DNA of 43,965 bases, from positions 1 to 43,965 of the IMG/VR virus record IMGVR_UViG_3300027573_000010, one strand, 5' to 3'. A model generated the notes under the pieces. The model was given only the letters and a program-made list of their open reading frames with translations, was not told the origin of the DNA and ran no database searches. Made by a program: the position numbers and the translations under genes. This document shows, piece by piece, positions 34,836-41,903 of the stretch. The stretch is from a virus. Position 1 is the stretch's first letter; the number at the start of each line of letters is the position of its first letter.

Positions 34836-36229
34836 AGCTGCATGCCCCCGTAGCGCCGCACGATCGGGCCGTCCTCGGGCGGCGGAATGAACCAGCCGGT
34901 GTGCTTCGGCTCTGGCGGTTTTACTACCGGAAGGGCTTGCCACGCCAGCGACAAATAGCGGAAGGCGTCGGCGTAGTGCGAGGTCCAGTCATGCTCCTCG
35001 TCCTTGCTGAAGGCCTTCAGCTCGGCATCCCACTTGCGGTGATAGAGCTCCAGGGCGGCCAGGCCGACCTCCTCGGTGCGCGGGTGAAAGACGCAGAGCG
35101 GAAGCGTCCTGCGTGCGGCCTCGATGCCGTCCGCCTTGGTGGCGCCGCGCACGACGTTCGGGTTGAGGCCAAACTCCTGCATGCTCTCGACGCGCGTGCG
35201 GCCGCCGCCCCATTCGAACACCTTGGCGTCGTGCGGGACGTAGTCGGTGCCGTCGATCCATCCGTGCTGCTTGCGGCGCTCCGCGATCATGTCGCGGTAG
35301 TGCTCCACGCCCACGTTGCTGGCGCCGTAGACATCGAGAATGAAGATCTGCCCTCCGACCATCTGGAACCACCAGATGGCGGTGTCGTGACGCACGCCGA
35401 TGTCCCAGGCGCGATGCACCGGGCGATCGTAGTCCGGCGCGATCGGCTGCACGCGGCGCTCCTTGCGCACGTCCATCATTTCCAGTGCATAGAACGCGCC
35501 GAGCACTGAGCTGTTAAAATCAACCAGGTATTCCTGCTGATATTGGCTGGTGCCGACGTCGCGACCGTACAGCGCAATATATTCCTTCAGCGAGGCTTCG
35601 AGCTGCTCGCCTGAAAGGGCTTTGGTATCGAACGCCGTCAGCTTCTCGGCAAACCATCCAGGCGACTGCAGCGCCATGTCGTACATGGATTTGGCATGAT
35701 TACGGCCGCGCGGTGTCGTGATGAATGCGGCCCATCCGTTATTTTCTTCCAGGATTGGGCGGTGATAACTCCACGCGCCTGGATGCGAGAGCGCCCATTC
35801 GCTGTACGCGATGCCGACAGGCGAGGAGCCCATCTGTGCATTGTAATTGTCGGAGCCAATCACCTGCCAGGTCGATCCGTTGCGAAAGCGGATGAACATC
35901 TCGTTGTCGTTTGTGTTCGCGCGGATCTCGTGCGGGAAGGCCTCGTCGATGCGACGCCTGCCGGTGTGGCCGTTGATGGCATTCCAGATAGCCTTGCGGC
36001 CCTGCGCATACTCGGGCAGGCAGTGCCAGTAGTTGCCGACGCGCTCCTGGGAGGCGCACGCGGTGTGATGCAGGATGACGTCGTCCTTGCCGGCGCGGCG
36101 GTGCCAGATGGCGATGGCGCGCTTGCCACCGTCCGCCAGATAATTCCAAAGCGGCTTTTGATAATCGCGCGCGCGCCAATTATTCGGCAGCCGGATCTTT
36201 AATCCCGTTGCCGTTGACGTGTTTGCCAT
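34832..36229 (-). CDS. Terminase large subunit
   Basis: At 465 aa this shows an ATPase with a Walker A variant HRRAGKDD (residues 43-50) and a Walker B-like AYSEW with Glu144. A C-terminal RNase H-like nuclease follows, with acidic residues in RAWDIGV (about 272) and HYADAFRYL (about 418-426). This is the layout of phage packaging motors. It packages DNA into the prohead through the portal. The start overlaps the terminase small-subunit gene by 50 nt. Confidence 0.92.
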   Translation of the reverse strand: MANTSTATGLKIRLPNNWRARDYQKPLWNYLADGGKRAIAIWHRRAGKDDVILHHTACASQERVGNYWHCLPEYAQGRKAIWNAINGHTGRRRIDEAFPHEIRANTNDNEMFIRFRNGSTWQVIGSDNYNAQMGSSPVGIAYSEWALSHPGAWSYHRPILEENNGWAAFITTPRGRNHAKSMYDMALQSPGWFAEKLTAFDTKALSGEQLEASLKEYIALYGRDVGTSQYQQEYLVDFNSSVLGAFYALEMMDVRKERRVQPIAPDYDRPVHRAWDIGVRHDTAIWWFQMVGGQIFILDVYGASNVGVEHYRDMIAERRKQHGWIDGTDYVPHDAKVFEWGGGRTRVESMQEFGLNPNVVRGATKADGIEAARRTLPLCVFHPRTEEVGLAALELYHRKWDAELKAFSKDEEHDWTSHYADAFRYLSLAWQALPVVKPPEPKHTGWFIPPPEDGPIVRRYGGMQL

Positions 36230-36548
36230 TTGATTTGTGCTCGATCGTTTTAAGCGGCGGATCGTCGTCGAAGCGCTTCACGATCTCGATCGTAATATGC
36301 CCGTTGCCTTTTGCCTCGATCTCGATCGGGATTATTTTACTGAGCGCCGTCACGAACACGCCAGGGTGACTGATCGCGACGCCTTGCAGATAATTCACCA
36401 GGCCGTCGTCAGTGTCGCCGCCGGCACGCTTGGCGGCGAGCAGGAATGCTTCCTTCAGCAGCAGCGTGGGCGCAGTCGGGCCTGGCGGGCGGCCGGCAGG
36501 ATTTGGGCTCACCCCACCTTTTTTCCACCTCGGATTACCGTTTGCCAT
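36180..36548 (-). CDS. Putative terminase small subunit, DUF5681-like
   Basis: At 122 aa the N-terminus contains WKKGGVSPNPAGRPPG, like the short DNA-binding-like motif of DUF5681 proteins that commonly precede large terminases. The remainder is helical with a polar tail. It would recognise the packaging site. ATG 36548 is chosen; the longer version to 36569 uses TTG and overlaps a palindrome (36557-36569). No good ribosome site is visible, only AAAGTGA. Confidence 0.7.
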   Translation of the reverse strand: MANGNPRWKKGGVSPNPAGRPPGPTAPTLLLKEAFLLAAKRAGGDTDDGLVNYLQGVAISHPGVFVTALSKIIPIEIEAKGNGHITIEIVKRFDDDPPLKTIEHKSNGKHVNGNGIKDPAAE

Positions 36549-36556
36549 GTTCACTT

Positions 36557-36569
36557 TTGTTCTGAACAA
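36557..36569. promoter_or_regulatory. Operator-like palindrome before the terminase genes
   Basis: TTGTTC-T-GAACAA is a perfect 13-base palindrome nine bases upstream of the chosen start of the small-terminase gene. It resembles a repressor or terminase recognition site. It is not a match to the alphaproteobacterial LexA direct repeat, which has a seven-base spacer. Confidence 0.4.
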
Positions 36570-36592
36570 CGCTCACGGCCGCTTCTAAGCCT

Positions 36593-36666
36593 CGCTGGTG
36601 CGTTTTGCAACAAACCCTATGCACCCTACCGGGCAGCCCTTTTTATCGCACCAGCGGGCTCCGCTG
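36593..36666. repeat. Perfect 10-bp inverted repeat, 54-bp spacer
   Basis: CGCTGGTGCG at 36593-36602 is the exact inverse complement of CGCACCAGCG at 36657-36666. It brackets the gap before the small-terminase gene and the end of the nuclease gene. It may be part of a packaging or control site, or a chance pair. Confidence 0.4.
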
Positions 36667-37204
36667 CAGGCTGGTGAGGTTGTCCTAGAGCCGCAGAGGC
36701 TAATTGCTCTTGCCACCACGCGCGCGGACCTTGCCACCACGCATCCAGATCGAGCCGGTTATCCTCCGCCACGAGGTGCAGCTGCTCCAGGGGATAACCG
36801 TCTTTCCAGCCCATGAGCTGTTCACGGCCCGGGCGATCGATTACCCAGGCGCACCAGCCACGGGCGAGCAGGGTCGCAACGACCAGGCGGGAATAGCCAC
36901 CGGCACGAACAAAGCCATCGTGCCAAGCAATCTGGCTGGGGCGCAGGCGGGACGGGCGCACGATGTTCCCTCCCCGGGTGATGGTGTGTTCCCAACCGGC
37001 AGGCGTCTCCCGCTTCAATCGCCTCGGCAGGATAGCCCGGACTTCGGCAAGCTTGAGCTCGATCGGAACATAGAGGGCGGTCCCCGGCACCAGCATACCC
37101 AGGTCAGGATACCCGAAGGTGGATCCAGCCCCTGGGCTAATGGTATCCATCCACCTTCCCTGGAGCTCGTTTGCCAACCATCCCTTGAGTTGTAATTCAC
37201 TCAT
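36626..37204 (-). CDS. PD-(D/E)XK nuclease, Holliday-resolvase/VRR-like style
   Basis: This 192-aa protein has YPDLG at residues 32-36 (Asp34) and PIELKLAE at 47-54 (Glu49, Lys51), giving the PD-x(14)-ExK core of this fold. Upstream KGWLANELQGRW is like the helix with an acidic residue that completes the active site. It is likely a structure-specific or resolvase-type nuclease. It is the first gene of the late block and faces the large inverted repeat at 37291-37457. ATG 37204 follows AAAGGG. The family call is by motif only. Confidence 0.8.
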   Translation of the reverse strand: MSELQLKGWLANELQGRWMDTISPGAGSTFGYPDLGMLVPGTALYVPIELKLAEVRAILPRRLKRETPAGWEHTITRGGNIVRPSRLRPSQIAWHDGFVRAGGYSRLVVATLLARGWCAWVIDRPGREQLMGWKDGYPLEQLHLVAEDNRLDLDAWWQGPRAWWQEQLASAALGQPHQPAAEPAGAIKRAAR

Positions 37205-37240
37205 TATTAGCCCTTTCTGATGTGGGAAGCAGAGTATTAG

Positions 37241-37269
37241 AATAAAGCATTTATTTAAGAGCCTGGCAA
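37241..37269 (-). promoter_or_regulatory. Possible late promoter ahead of the nuclease gene
   Basis: On the minus strand TTGCCA (37269-37264) is followed by 17 bases and then TTTATT (37246-37241) in an AT-rich stretch about 37 bases before the start codon. The -10 match is modest. It is the only promoter-like signal I see between the early leftward genes and the late block, so it is a candidate for late transcription with the sigma-like protein. Confidence 0.35.
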
Positions 37270-37290
37270 ACGGGCAAAAACGGTATCAGA

Positions 37291-37457
37291 GGGTAGGAAC
37301 GAAAAAGCTCAAAGATCGCGTCTTGATCATTCTGGCGCCGCTCTCACTTTTTTTCTCTCACCCTCCTCTTTTTCTTTTTTTTTACTTTTCCGATAAAAAG
37401 GTTGGAGCGGTACCAGAACGATCAAAACGTGATCTTTGAGCTTTTCGATCCTACCCC
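37291..37457. repeat. Large imperfect inverted repeat around a homopurine tract
   Basis: Arms of about 52 bases (37291-37343 and 37405-37457) match at about 46 of 53 aligned positions in inverse orientation, with one single-base gap. The central 60 bases include a nearly pure pyrimidine run on the plus strand (37345-37391), which is homopurine on the other strand. Within each arm are repeated GATC boxes. It fills the only 255-bp gene-free region, between the early leftward genes and the late block. It may be a replication origin, packaging site, regulatory cruciform or attenuator. Confidence 0.9.
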
Positions 37458-37459
37458 CT

Positions 37460-37732
37460 TCAGCAGTCATTCACCTGGACCTCTGCCTCAGGCATCTTCT
37501 CCTGGTGGTGCCGCTCCCAGAGCGGCTGCAGCCCGAAGCCGTTCGCAATGACGGCGCCGCACCCCTGGCACTCCCAGGTATCTGCCTGCCAGGCCTTGTA
37601 GGGTTTCCACAGCTCCGGAGCCTCCAGGCCGGCGGGCACCATGGTGCCGATCGGCATGTTCTCCTGCACGGTGACGCCGTTGCGCAGGGGGCGGAAAAAC
37701 CGCTGGCACGGGACGCAGACGGGCTTCGGCAT
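37460..37732 (-). CDS. Small zinc-finger-like protein, 90 aa
   Basis: CVPC near residue 5 and CQGC near 55 give two CxxC pairs, with His residues (ERHHQE) further on, so it probably binds one or two zinc ions. It starts two bases after the SprT-like gene stop, with AAGGAG upstream, and ends close to the large inverted repeat. The function is not known. Confidence 0.7.
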   Translation of the reverse strand: MPKPVCVPCQRFFRPLRNGVTVQENMPIGTMVPAGLEAPELWKPYKAWQADTWECQGCGAVIANGFGLQPLWERHHQEKMPEAEVQVNDC

Positions 37733-37734
37733 GG

Positions 37735-38361
37735 TCAGCTCCTTTCCTTCGGCATCAGCAGCTGCTCTTCCGGATGCACCGGGCACGTCAGCCGGCCCCA
37801 CGTCAGCTGGTCGACCTTCACCTTCGCCACGAAGCCGCAGTGCGGGCAGGCGACGTTGGTCATCTTCGGGGTCTTCTGTTTGCGGAAGTCGACGGCTGCG
37901 CCGGCGACGAACCTGGCAGCTGGGAGGGGCCCCAACCGAGCAAGGACGTCCGCCCAGAGCATCCTGAACACCGCGCCCTCAGTCGTCGCCCTCAGCGGCC
38001 CTTCGAGCCCCAGGGCGCGCGCCAGCTTGCCGAAGCGCTTCCCGTGCTTCTCGGAGTGCGGCAGGGCCGCGTGCGCGAGCTCATGCACCATGATGCCGGC
38101 GACCTTCACCGGGTCGGTCTCCGCCGCCGTGATCCAGATCTCGCGTCCGTTGTCCTCCGACACGGCGTCCGACCAGCACAGCCCGATGTAGCGCTGCTTC
38201 GCCCGGTGCGGCGGGCAGATGGCCGCCCGCACGATCGGCGGCAGAGGCTGGCCAGCATGCGCGAACAATGGCCGCGCCATTTCGATGAACTGCGTCAGCC
38301 ATGCGTCGCGGGTAAGTGCTTGTGCGGGAGCAACCAAAGCGGATTTCGTGGCGGATTTCAT
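37735..38361 (-). CDS. SprT-like zinc metallopeptidase
   Basis: This 208-aa protein carries the active-site motif HELAH at residues 93-97, followed by HSEKHGKRFGKLA that supplies the third ligand, in the SprT/Spartan style. A C-terminal zinc ribbon (CPHC at 172-175, CPVH at 193-196) completes it. Spartan-type proteases act on DNA-bound proteins, which suits a phage replication arm. ATG 38361 follows AGGAAC; a longer frame to 38673 overlaps the helicase gene. Confidence 0.85.
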   Translation of the reverse strand: MKSATKSALVAPAQALTRDAWLTQFIEMARPLFAHAGQPLPPIVRAAICPPHRAKQRYIGLCWSDAVSEDNGREIWITAAETDPVKVAGIMVHELAHAALPHSEKHGKRFGKLARALGLEGPLRATTEGAVFRMLWADVLARLGPLPAARFVAGAAVDFRKQKTPKMTNVACPHCGFVAKVKVDQLTWGRLTCPVHPEEQLLMPKERS

Positions 38362-38410
38362 GGGATCTGTTCCTGTTTCGTTTTGGGGCGTGAACCCCCG
38401 TTTGCGGGCT

Positions 38411-38484
38411 ATGGAGAAAACCCCTCCTTTTTCGGGAGAGGTTTTCTCCATACGGGCGTCAATTCGGCGGGAATTGACGCCCGT
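38411..38484. repeat. Two adjacent hairpins between the helicase and SprT-like genes
   Basis: A 17-base arm pair (38411-38427 with 38435-38451, one mismatch) surrounds a seven-base loop. Directly next to it a perfect 14-base arm pair (38452-38465 with 38471-38484) has a five-base loop. Neither is followed by a U-tract on the minus strand, so they are not classic terminators. They may stabilise or process mRNA, or bind a protein as DNA palindromes. Confidence 0.85.
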
Positions 38485-38489
38485 GCTGT

Positions 38490-40031
38490 TCACCCCAGGA
38501 AGGTCAGGGTCTTCATGGCGCGGGTGAAGGCGACGTAGGCCAGGTTGCTTTCCTGCCGCTGCTGCCAGGGCTGGCGGGCCGCCTTCGAGGGACAGCGGGT
38601 GTGGTGCTCGATCAGGAACACGTCGGCCCACTCGCGGCCCTTGGCGCGGTGGTAGGTGGCAAGCGTCACGCACGCCTTCGGGTCGACGTCGTCACCGAAC
38701 AGGTCCGCGATGAAGGCCACGACGTCCTCGACCTTGTGCTGCCCCTTGGCCTGCACGGCGGTGCAGATCTCGACCAGGGTGTCGACCTTGTCGGCCACCT
38801 GCTCGGCCTTGGCGTCGGATCCCTTCGCCGTCGCCTTCTGGGTTTCCTGCGCGCGGTAGTTCTCCAGGCGCGGCAGCAGGTCCTCGATCAGGTCGACCTT
38901 CCAGCGCCGCGCCAGCTTGGAGAGCCCGATGCCGATGTCGCGCCCTTCCACCTTCGCGGCGATGCCGCGCCGGATCAGGCCGTATGCGGCCGCGATCAGT
39001 GGGGCGGTGTTGCGGCAGAGGATGGCCTGCCCGGGAACGAACGGGGTGCTGGCCAGCGCCTTGATGTCCACGCGCGCCACCTGCCCCTGGATCGCGTCAG
39101 GGGCGGCCTCCAGGTCCGGCACGATCTGCTGGGCGAGTGCCACCACTGCCTTGGGGCAGCGGAACGTGACGGTGAGGGGCAGGATCACGCTGTCGAGCGC
39201 CTCGATCATGTTCGGCAGCGCGTCTGCGTCCGCGCCCGAGAAGCCGTAGATCGCCTGGCGGTCGTCGCCAATGATATGCAGCTGTCCGCCCGGAGTGAGG
39301 AACTTGCGCACCAGCGCCTGACGGGCGCGCGAGATGTCCTGCGCCTCATCGATGAAGATCACGTCGCGGGTGAACTTCACGCGCAAATTCTTGATCAGCG
39401 GGAACAGCACCATGTCGTCGAAGTCGACGACGTCGGTCTGGTCGAGCGACAGTTTGTAGAGGTGCTGCGCCGCCTTGATCACTTCGTCGAGCGCGTCCGT
39501 CTCGTCCAGGCCGTTGATGTCGTAGTGCTCAGCGATGCGGGCCCAGGTGTCGACCGATCCGATCGGAGCGTCGTCGAAGAAGCCGACGCCGGACTGCTTG
39601 GCCTTGCTGACGAGCTCGACCACCTGGGAGCCGTACTGGCGCAGGGTGCCGGCGAAGGCGGTGTCGGGGCGCGAGCCCGGGACGGCGTCCAGGATCTCGT
39701 AGGCCAGCTCGCGCACCTTGTTCTTCTCGATCTTCGGGTTGCGGAAGGCGAAGCGCACGAGGCCCCACCCCATCGCGTGCGCCGTCTGCGCGCCGGTCAC
39801 CTTCCAGTCGGTGTGGCCGGCCTTCTTCAGCTTGGCGGAGATCTCGACCTCGATCGCCTTGTTGTAGGCGCACACCGTGATGGCGAGATCCGAGCTCGAC
39901 GCGCGCAGCGCGTTCACGGCCGCGAGGATGGTCGAAGTCTTGCCGCTGCCGGCGCGTGCGATCAGCGCGACGTTGCGCTCCTGGCGGACGACGGTGTCGA
40001 CGAAGGCGGACTGTTGCGGGGTCAGGTTCAT
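38490..40031 (-). CDS. UvrD/Rep-like superfamily 1 helicase
   Basis: At 513 aa this shows Walker A GSGKT at 28-32 in ARAGSGKTST, motif II DEAQD at 228-232, the GDDRQAIYGFSGAD motif III, TFRCP motif IV, and the final VAFTRA motif VI near 500-505. It is shorter than E. coli UvrD (720 aa), lacking the larger 1B/2B insertions. It probably unwinds DNA 3'-5' in replication or recombination. The start is ATG 40031, behind a promoter at 40081-40109 and a repeated leader. Confidence 0.92.
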   Translation of the reverse strand: MNLTPQQSAFVDTVVRQERNVALIARAGSGKTSTILAAVNALRASSSDLAITVCAYNKAIEVEISAKLKKAGHTDWKVTGAQTAHAMGWGLVRFAFRNPKIEKNKVRELAYEILDAVPGSRPDTAFAGTLRQYGSQVVELVSKAKQSGVGFFDDAPIGSVDTWARIAEHYDINGLDETDALDEVIKAAQHLYKLSLDQTDVVDFDDMVLFPLIKNLRVKFTRDVIFIDEAQDISRARQALVRKFLTPGGQLHIIGDDRQAIYGFSGADADALPNMIEALDSVILPLTVTFRCPKAVVALAQQIVPDLEAAPDAIQGQVARVDIKALASTPFVPGQAILCRNTAPLIAAAYGLIRRGIAAKVEGRDIGIGLSKLARRWKVDLIEDLLPRLENYRAQETQKATAKGSDAKAEQVADKVDTLVEICTAVQAKGQHKVEDVVAFIADLFGDDVDPKACVTLATYHRAKGREWADVFLIEHHTRCPSKAARQPWQQRQESNLAYVAFTRAMKTLTFLG

Positions 40032-40056
40032 GGCAGGGCTCCAGGGTTGCTCGGGC
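40032..40056 (-). promoter_or_regulatory. Repeated translational leader, copy 1
   Basis: The bases GAGCAACCCTGGAGCCCTGCC directly precede the helicase ATG. Nearly the same string precedes 40676 and related forms precede 40285, 41043 and 42172. GGAG in its centre is the ribosome site. Identical spacing to the ATG in each case suggests a conserved translation or regulatory element. Confidence 0.7.
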
Positions 40057-40080
40057 GCGGCCTCTCGGGCCGCAAGAAGA

Positions 40081-40109
40081 CATATAAAGGGCTGGCTTGA
40101 AAAAGACAA
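40081..40109 (-). promoter_or_regulatory. Early leftward promoter, third copy
   Basis: On the minus strand TTGTCT (40109-40104), 17 bases, and TATATG (40086-40081) fit a host sigma-70 promoter. It shares GAAAAAGGGCTTGTC with the promoter at 42481-42509. It drives the UvrD-like helicase gene from about 50 bases upstream. The -35 region is also a small palindrome (GGCTTG and CAAGCC). Confidence 0.65.
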
Positions 40110-40117
40110 GCCCTTTT

Positions 40118-40285
40118 TCAGTCGTGCTCGGAAAAAGGTCCGTTCATTTCACGGCGCGGATCGAGCGGCTCGAAGTCGACCACATGGTCGGACTGGTCGC
40201 ACCACACGACCCAGCGGCCGCGCAGCTTGCGGGCGCGATAGTCGCGATCGGTGGCTGCGAGGCGGCGGGCTTCGGCTTCGGTCAT
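40118..40285 (-). CDS. Small basic hypothetical protein, 55 aa
   Basis: ATG 40285 is directly preceded by a copy of the repeated leader (CAGGAGCCCTGCC). The frame gives MTEAEARRLAATDRDYRARK, a tryptophan-rich strand (GRWVVWCDQ), and an acidic tail, ending at TGA 40118-40120. The leader and neat fit between two genes support it. No domain was recognised. Confidence 0.7.
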   Translation of the reverse strand: MTEAEARRLAATDRDYRARKLRGRWVVWCDQSDHVVDFEPLDPRREMNGPFSEHD

Positions 40286-40310
40286 GGCAGGGCTCCTGGA
40301 TGTTCTGGTT

Positions 40311-40676
40311 TCAGCGGCCGGCGACCGGGAACAGCTCGGACAACAGCTCTGGGCCGGGCCGGGAGGTGGCGACCACCTCTGCGAAGTCGATCTTGCCGGG
40401 CTTCCATGCCGCGATGCGCTTGCGCATCTCGATCGTGTAGGCGATGCCGCCGACGTGGCGCGGCATGGTCGGCTTGGTGACCAGCCAGCTCATCTCGGCG
40501 TCCATGGCTCTTTGGGCCAGCGCGCGGGTGCGCGAGAAGCCGCCGCGCGAGGTGACGACCGTGCCGTCGGCCGTGGTGCCGGTGGCGTGGTAGGCGAAGC
40601 CGTATTCGCGGTGGCTGTTGCGGGTCTTGACGGTGCCGTCAGAAAAGGTGGCGGTATAGGCGATCTTCTTGGTCAT
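40311..40676 (-). CDS. Hypothetical protein, 121 aa
   Basis: A beta-rich start (KKIAYTATFSDGTVKTRNSH) and a helical C-terminal half. It was not recognised; the opening resembles small phage or plasmid proteins with a double-stranded beta sheet. It is preceded by a copy of the repeated leader (CAACCCTGGAGCCCTGCC). Confidence 0.7.
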   Translation of the reverse strand: MTKKIAYTATFSDGTVKTRNSHREYGFAYHATGTTADGTVVTSRGGFSRTRALAQRAMDAEMSWLVTKPTMPRHVGGIAYTIEMRKRIAAWKPGKIDFAEVVATSRPGPELLSELFPVAGR

Positions 40677-40722
40677 GGCAGGGCTCCAGGGTTGTTCGGG
40701 TGATGGCGGTGTAGACGGCGGC

Positions 40723-41043
40723 TTATGCCGCCACCTCGACGTCCTTGCGGACCGAGACGCGCACGGCGGGCTTCACCTGGGTGAAGATCGTGTGCGCCGT
40801 CACGTACTGCGTGGAGAGGTGCGTCGCGATCAGCTCCTCGATCTTGGCCTTCATCACCTTGTCGTGGCCTTCGCGCTGCGAGGCCTCGGTGACGGTGATG
40901 GCGTAGAAGTCGCCCTGGTACTTGCCGGGGCCGACCTCGACCATCACGGCCTTGAGGGCGTCCTGCTCGACGGTGAGCTTGGCGATCTGCGCGTTCAGGG
41001 CGCCCAGGCGATCGATCGTGGAGGTCAGGTTCGCGGTGGTCAT
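40723..41043 (-). CDS. Hypothetical protein with coiled-coil start, 106 aa
   Basis: An N-terminal coiled-coil helix (LTSTIDRLGALNAQIAKLTV), a beta/turn region with GKYQGDFYAITV and a C-terminal helix with basic residues. It resembles small phage nucleoid or accessory proteins only in outline. It follows the promoter at 41080-41108 and a variant of the repeated leader. Confidence 0.7.
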   Translation of the reverse strand: MTTANLTSTIDRLGALNAQIAKLTVEQDALKAVMVEVGPGKYQGDFYAITVTEASQREGHDKVMKAKIEELIATHLSTQYVTAHTIFTQVKPAVRVSVRKDVEVAA

Positions 41044-41079
41044 GTCAGGGTTCCTTGGTTGCTCGGTTTCGATGATCCT

Positions 41080-41108
41080 GAGATAAGGGCAGCCCTTTCA
41101 TCCGTCAA
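41080..41108 (-). promoter_or_regulatory. Early leftward promoter, second copy
   Basis: On the minus strand TTGACG (41108-41103), 17 bases, and TATCTC (41085-41080) give the -10 shared with the promoter at 42481-42509 and a near-consensus -35. The flanking CTGGCCAGCC also recurs. It lies about 37 bases upstream of the gene at 41043. Confidence 0.7.
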
Positions 41109-41128
41109 GGGCTGGCCAGCTCTTTTTT

Positions 41129-41365
41129 CTACAGCGGGATTTCGTCGTTGAATTCGCTGCCGCCGGCAGCCATGCGCGGGATTTGACTGATGTCTGGCCG
41201 CGCCAGCTTCAGCTTGCCTTTCGGCTGCGCCACCAGCCGCTTGCGTTCCTGCCGCAGCTTCTGCAGCTCGGTCGCCGCGCGCAACAGCTTGCGGGTCCAG
41301 CGCTCGGTCGCGTCCGCGTTTGCCTGCAGCCGGACTTGCCAGCGCTCCATCTTGTCAGTCGTCAT
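41129..41365 (-). CDS. Small basic protein with SSB-tail-like end, 78 aa
   Basis: A basic helical body (residues 8-55) and a short acidic-hydrophobic C-terminus reading EFNDEIPL. It resembles the C-terminal tip of bacterial SSB proteins (DDDIPF), which docks on DNA repair and replication partners. A second small protein in this block ends VDEIPF. It may compete for SSB partners. Its start overlaps the upstream gene's end. Confidence 0.65.
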   Translation of the reverse strand: MTTDKMERWQVRLQANADATERWTRKLLRAATELQKLRQERKRLVAQPKGKLKLARPDISQIPRMAAGGSEFNDEIPL

Positions 41366-41510
41366 AGAAACCCTCTTTGTCGTACTGAACGGTTTTGTCG
41401 TACTGAACGGTTGCCGGCGTGGCCATCCAGAGGATCAGGCGGAGAAACACATAAACGATGAGGAACAACGGCCCCACCGTAAAGATCCCAAAAAATATCC
41501 CCTCGATCAT
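41355..41510 (-). CDS. Small membrane protein with a duplicated tail, 51 aa
   Basis: A hydrophobic segment (IFFGIFTVGPLFLIVYVFLR) spans residues 5-28. The tail contains VQYDKTVQYDK, encoded by two contiguous copies of an 18-bp unit at 41377-41412. Start ATG 41510 has AAGGA upstream. It probably sits in the inner membrane early in infection; the role is unknown. Confidence 0.7.
   Translation of the reverse strand: MIEGIFFGIFTVGPLFLIVYVFLRLILWMATPATVQYDKTVQYDKEGFYDD
41377..41412. repeat. Perfect 18-bp tandem duplication
   Basis: TTGTCGTACTGAACGGTT occurs twice head to tail (41377-41394 and 41395-41412). It adds six in-frame residues to the small membrane protein. An identical copy implies a recent slippage event or an active repeat. 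Confidence 0.9.
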
Positions 41511-41695
41511 GATCGATCCTTGCTCGGTTCGTTCACGGGATCCTCCGTCTCGACGACGCGATATTGCCGCACCGCCGTCCAGCGGCGCGACAGGTCGATC
41601 GCATAAGCCCTCGCCTCCAGCTCGTAGGCAAAGCGCAGCGCATTGCCGGCCCATGTGCCGGTGCTGTCGGCCTGGACTTCGACCTTCCAGCTCAT
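41507..41695 (-). CDS. Hypothetical protein, 62 aa
   Basis: A small alpha/beta protein with WKVEVQADSTGTWAGNALRF followed by a helix with LSRRWTAVRQYRVV and an acidic tail. It resembles small DUF-type phage proteins with a strand-helix-strand fold. It was not further recognised. It ends in overlap with the next start and follows the 68-aa gene without a gap. Confidence 0.65.
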   Translation of the reverse strand: MSWKVEVQADSTGTWAGNALRFAYELEARAYAIDLSRRWTAVRQYRVVETEDPVNEPSKDRS

Positions 41696-41696
41696 C

Positions 41697-41903
41697 TCAG
41701 ACCTCCGTGCAATCGGACAGGACGCAGCGGATCATCTTGCCTGACTTGTCCAGCTTGACGTGGGCGACCTCGTAGTTGTCGACGGGCACGCGCTGCGATG
41801 GCACGCCAACGTAGCGTTCCTTGCGCACGGTGACCTTGATCACTTCGCCGTAGCGATCGCCCATCATCCAGCGATCAGTGTAGGCCGGGATCTGGACCCT
41901 CAT
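41697..41903 (-). CDS. Hypothetical beta-rich protein, 68 aa
   Basis: The protein is nearly all beta (YTDRWMMGDRYGEVIKVTVR) with a C-terminal pair of cysteines (CVLSDC). It looks like an SH3-like or Sm-like small barrel, but that is a shape guess only. Its start overlaps the upstream stop (ATGA). Confidence 0.7.
   Translation of the reverse strand: MRVQIPAYTDRWMMGDRYGEVIKVTVRKERYVGVPSQRVPVDNYEVAHVKLDKSGKMIRCVLSDCTEV

Noticed and set aside
36549-36562. LexA-type GTTC direct repeat near the small-terminase gene
   Set aside because: The spacer is six bases, not the seven used by alphaproteobacterial LexA. The perfect palindrome at 36557-36569 fits better.
36641-36656. GGGCAGCCC followed by TTTTT as a terminator
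   Set aside because: The stem would be three pairs with a three-base loop, and it points rightward where no gene ends.
38601-40100. 499-codon plus-strand frame opposite the helicase gene
   Set aside because: The leftward frame has every UvrD motif. The plus frame gives an Asp/Val/Leu/Arg-rich sequence typical of antisense reading in GC-rich DNA.
40091-40116. Rightward rho-independent terminator (GGCTTG, CAAGCC, CTTTTT)
   Set aside because: No rightward gene lies upstream. The same bases are better explained as the -35 region of the leftward promoter.
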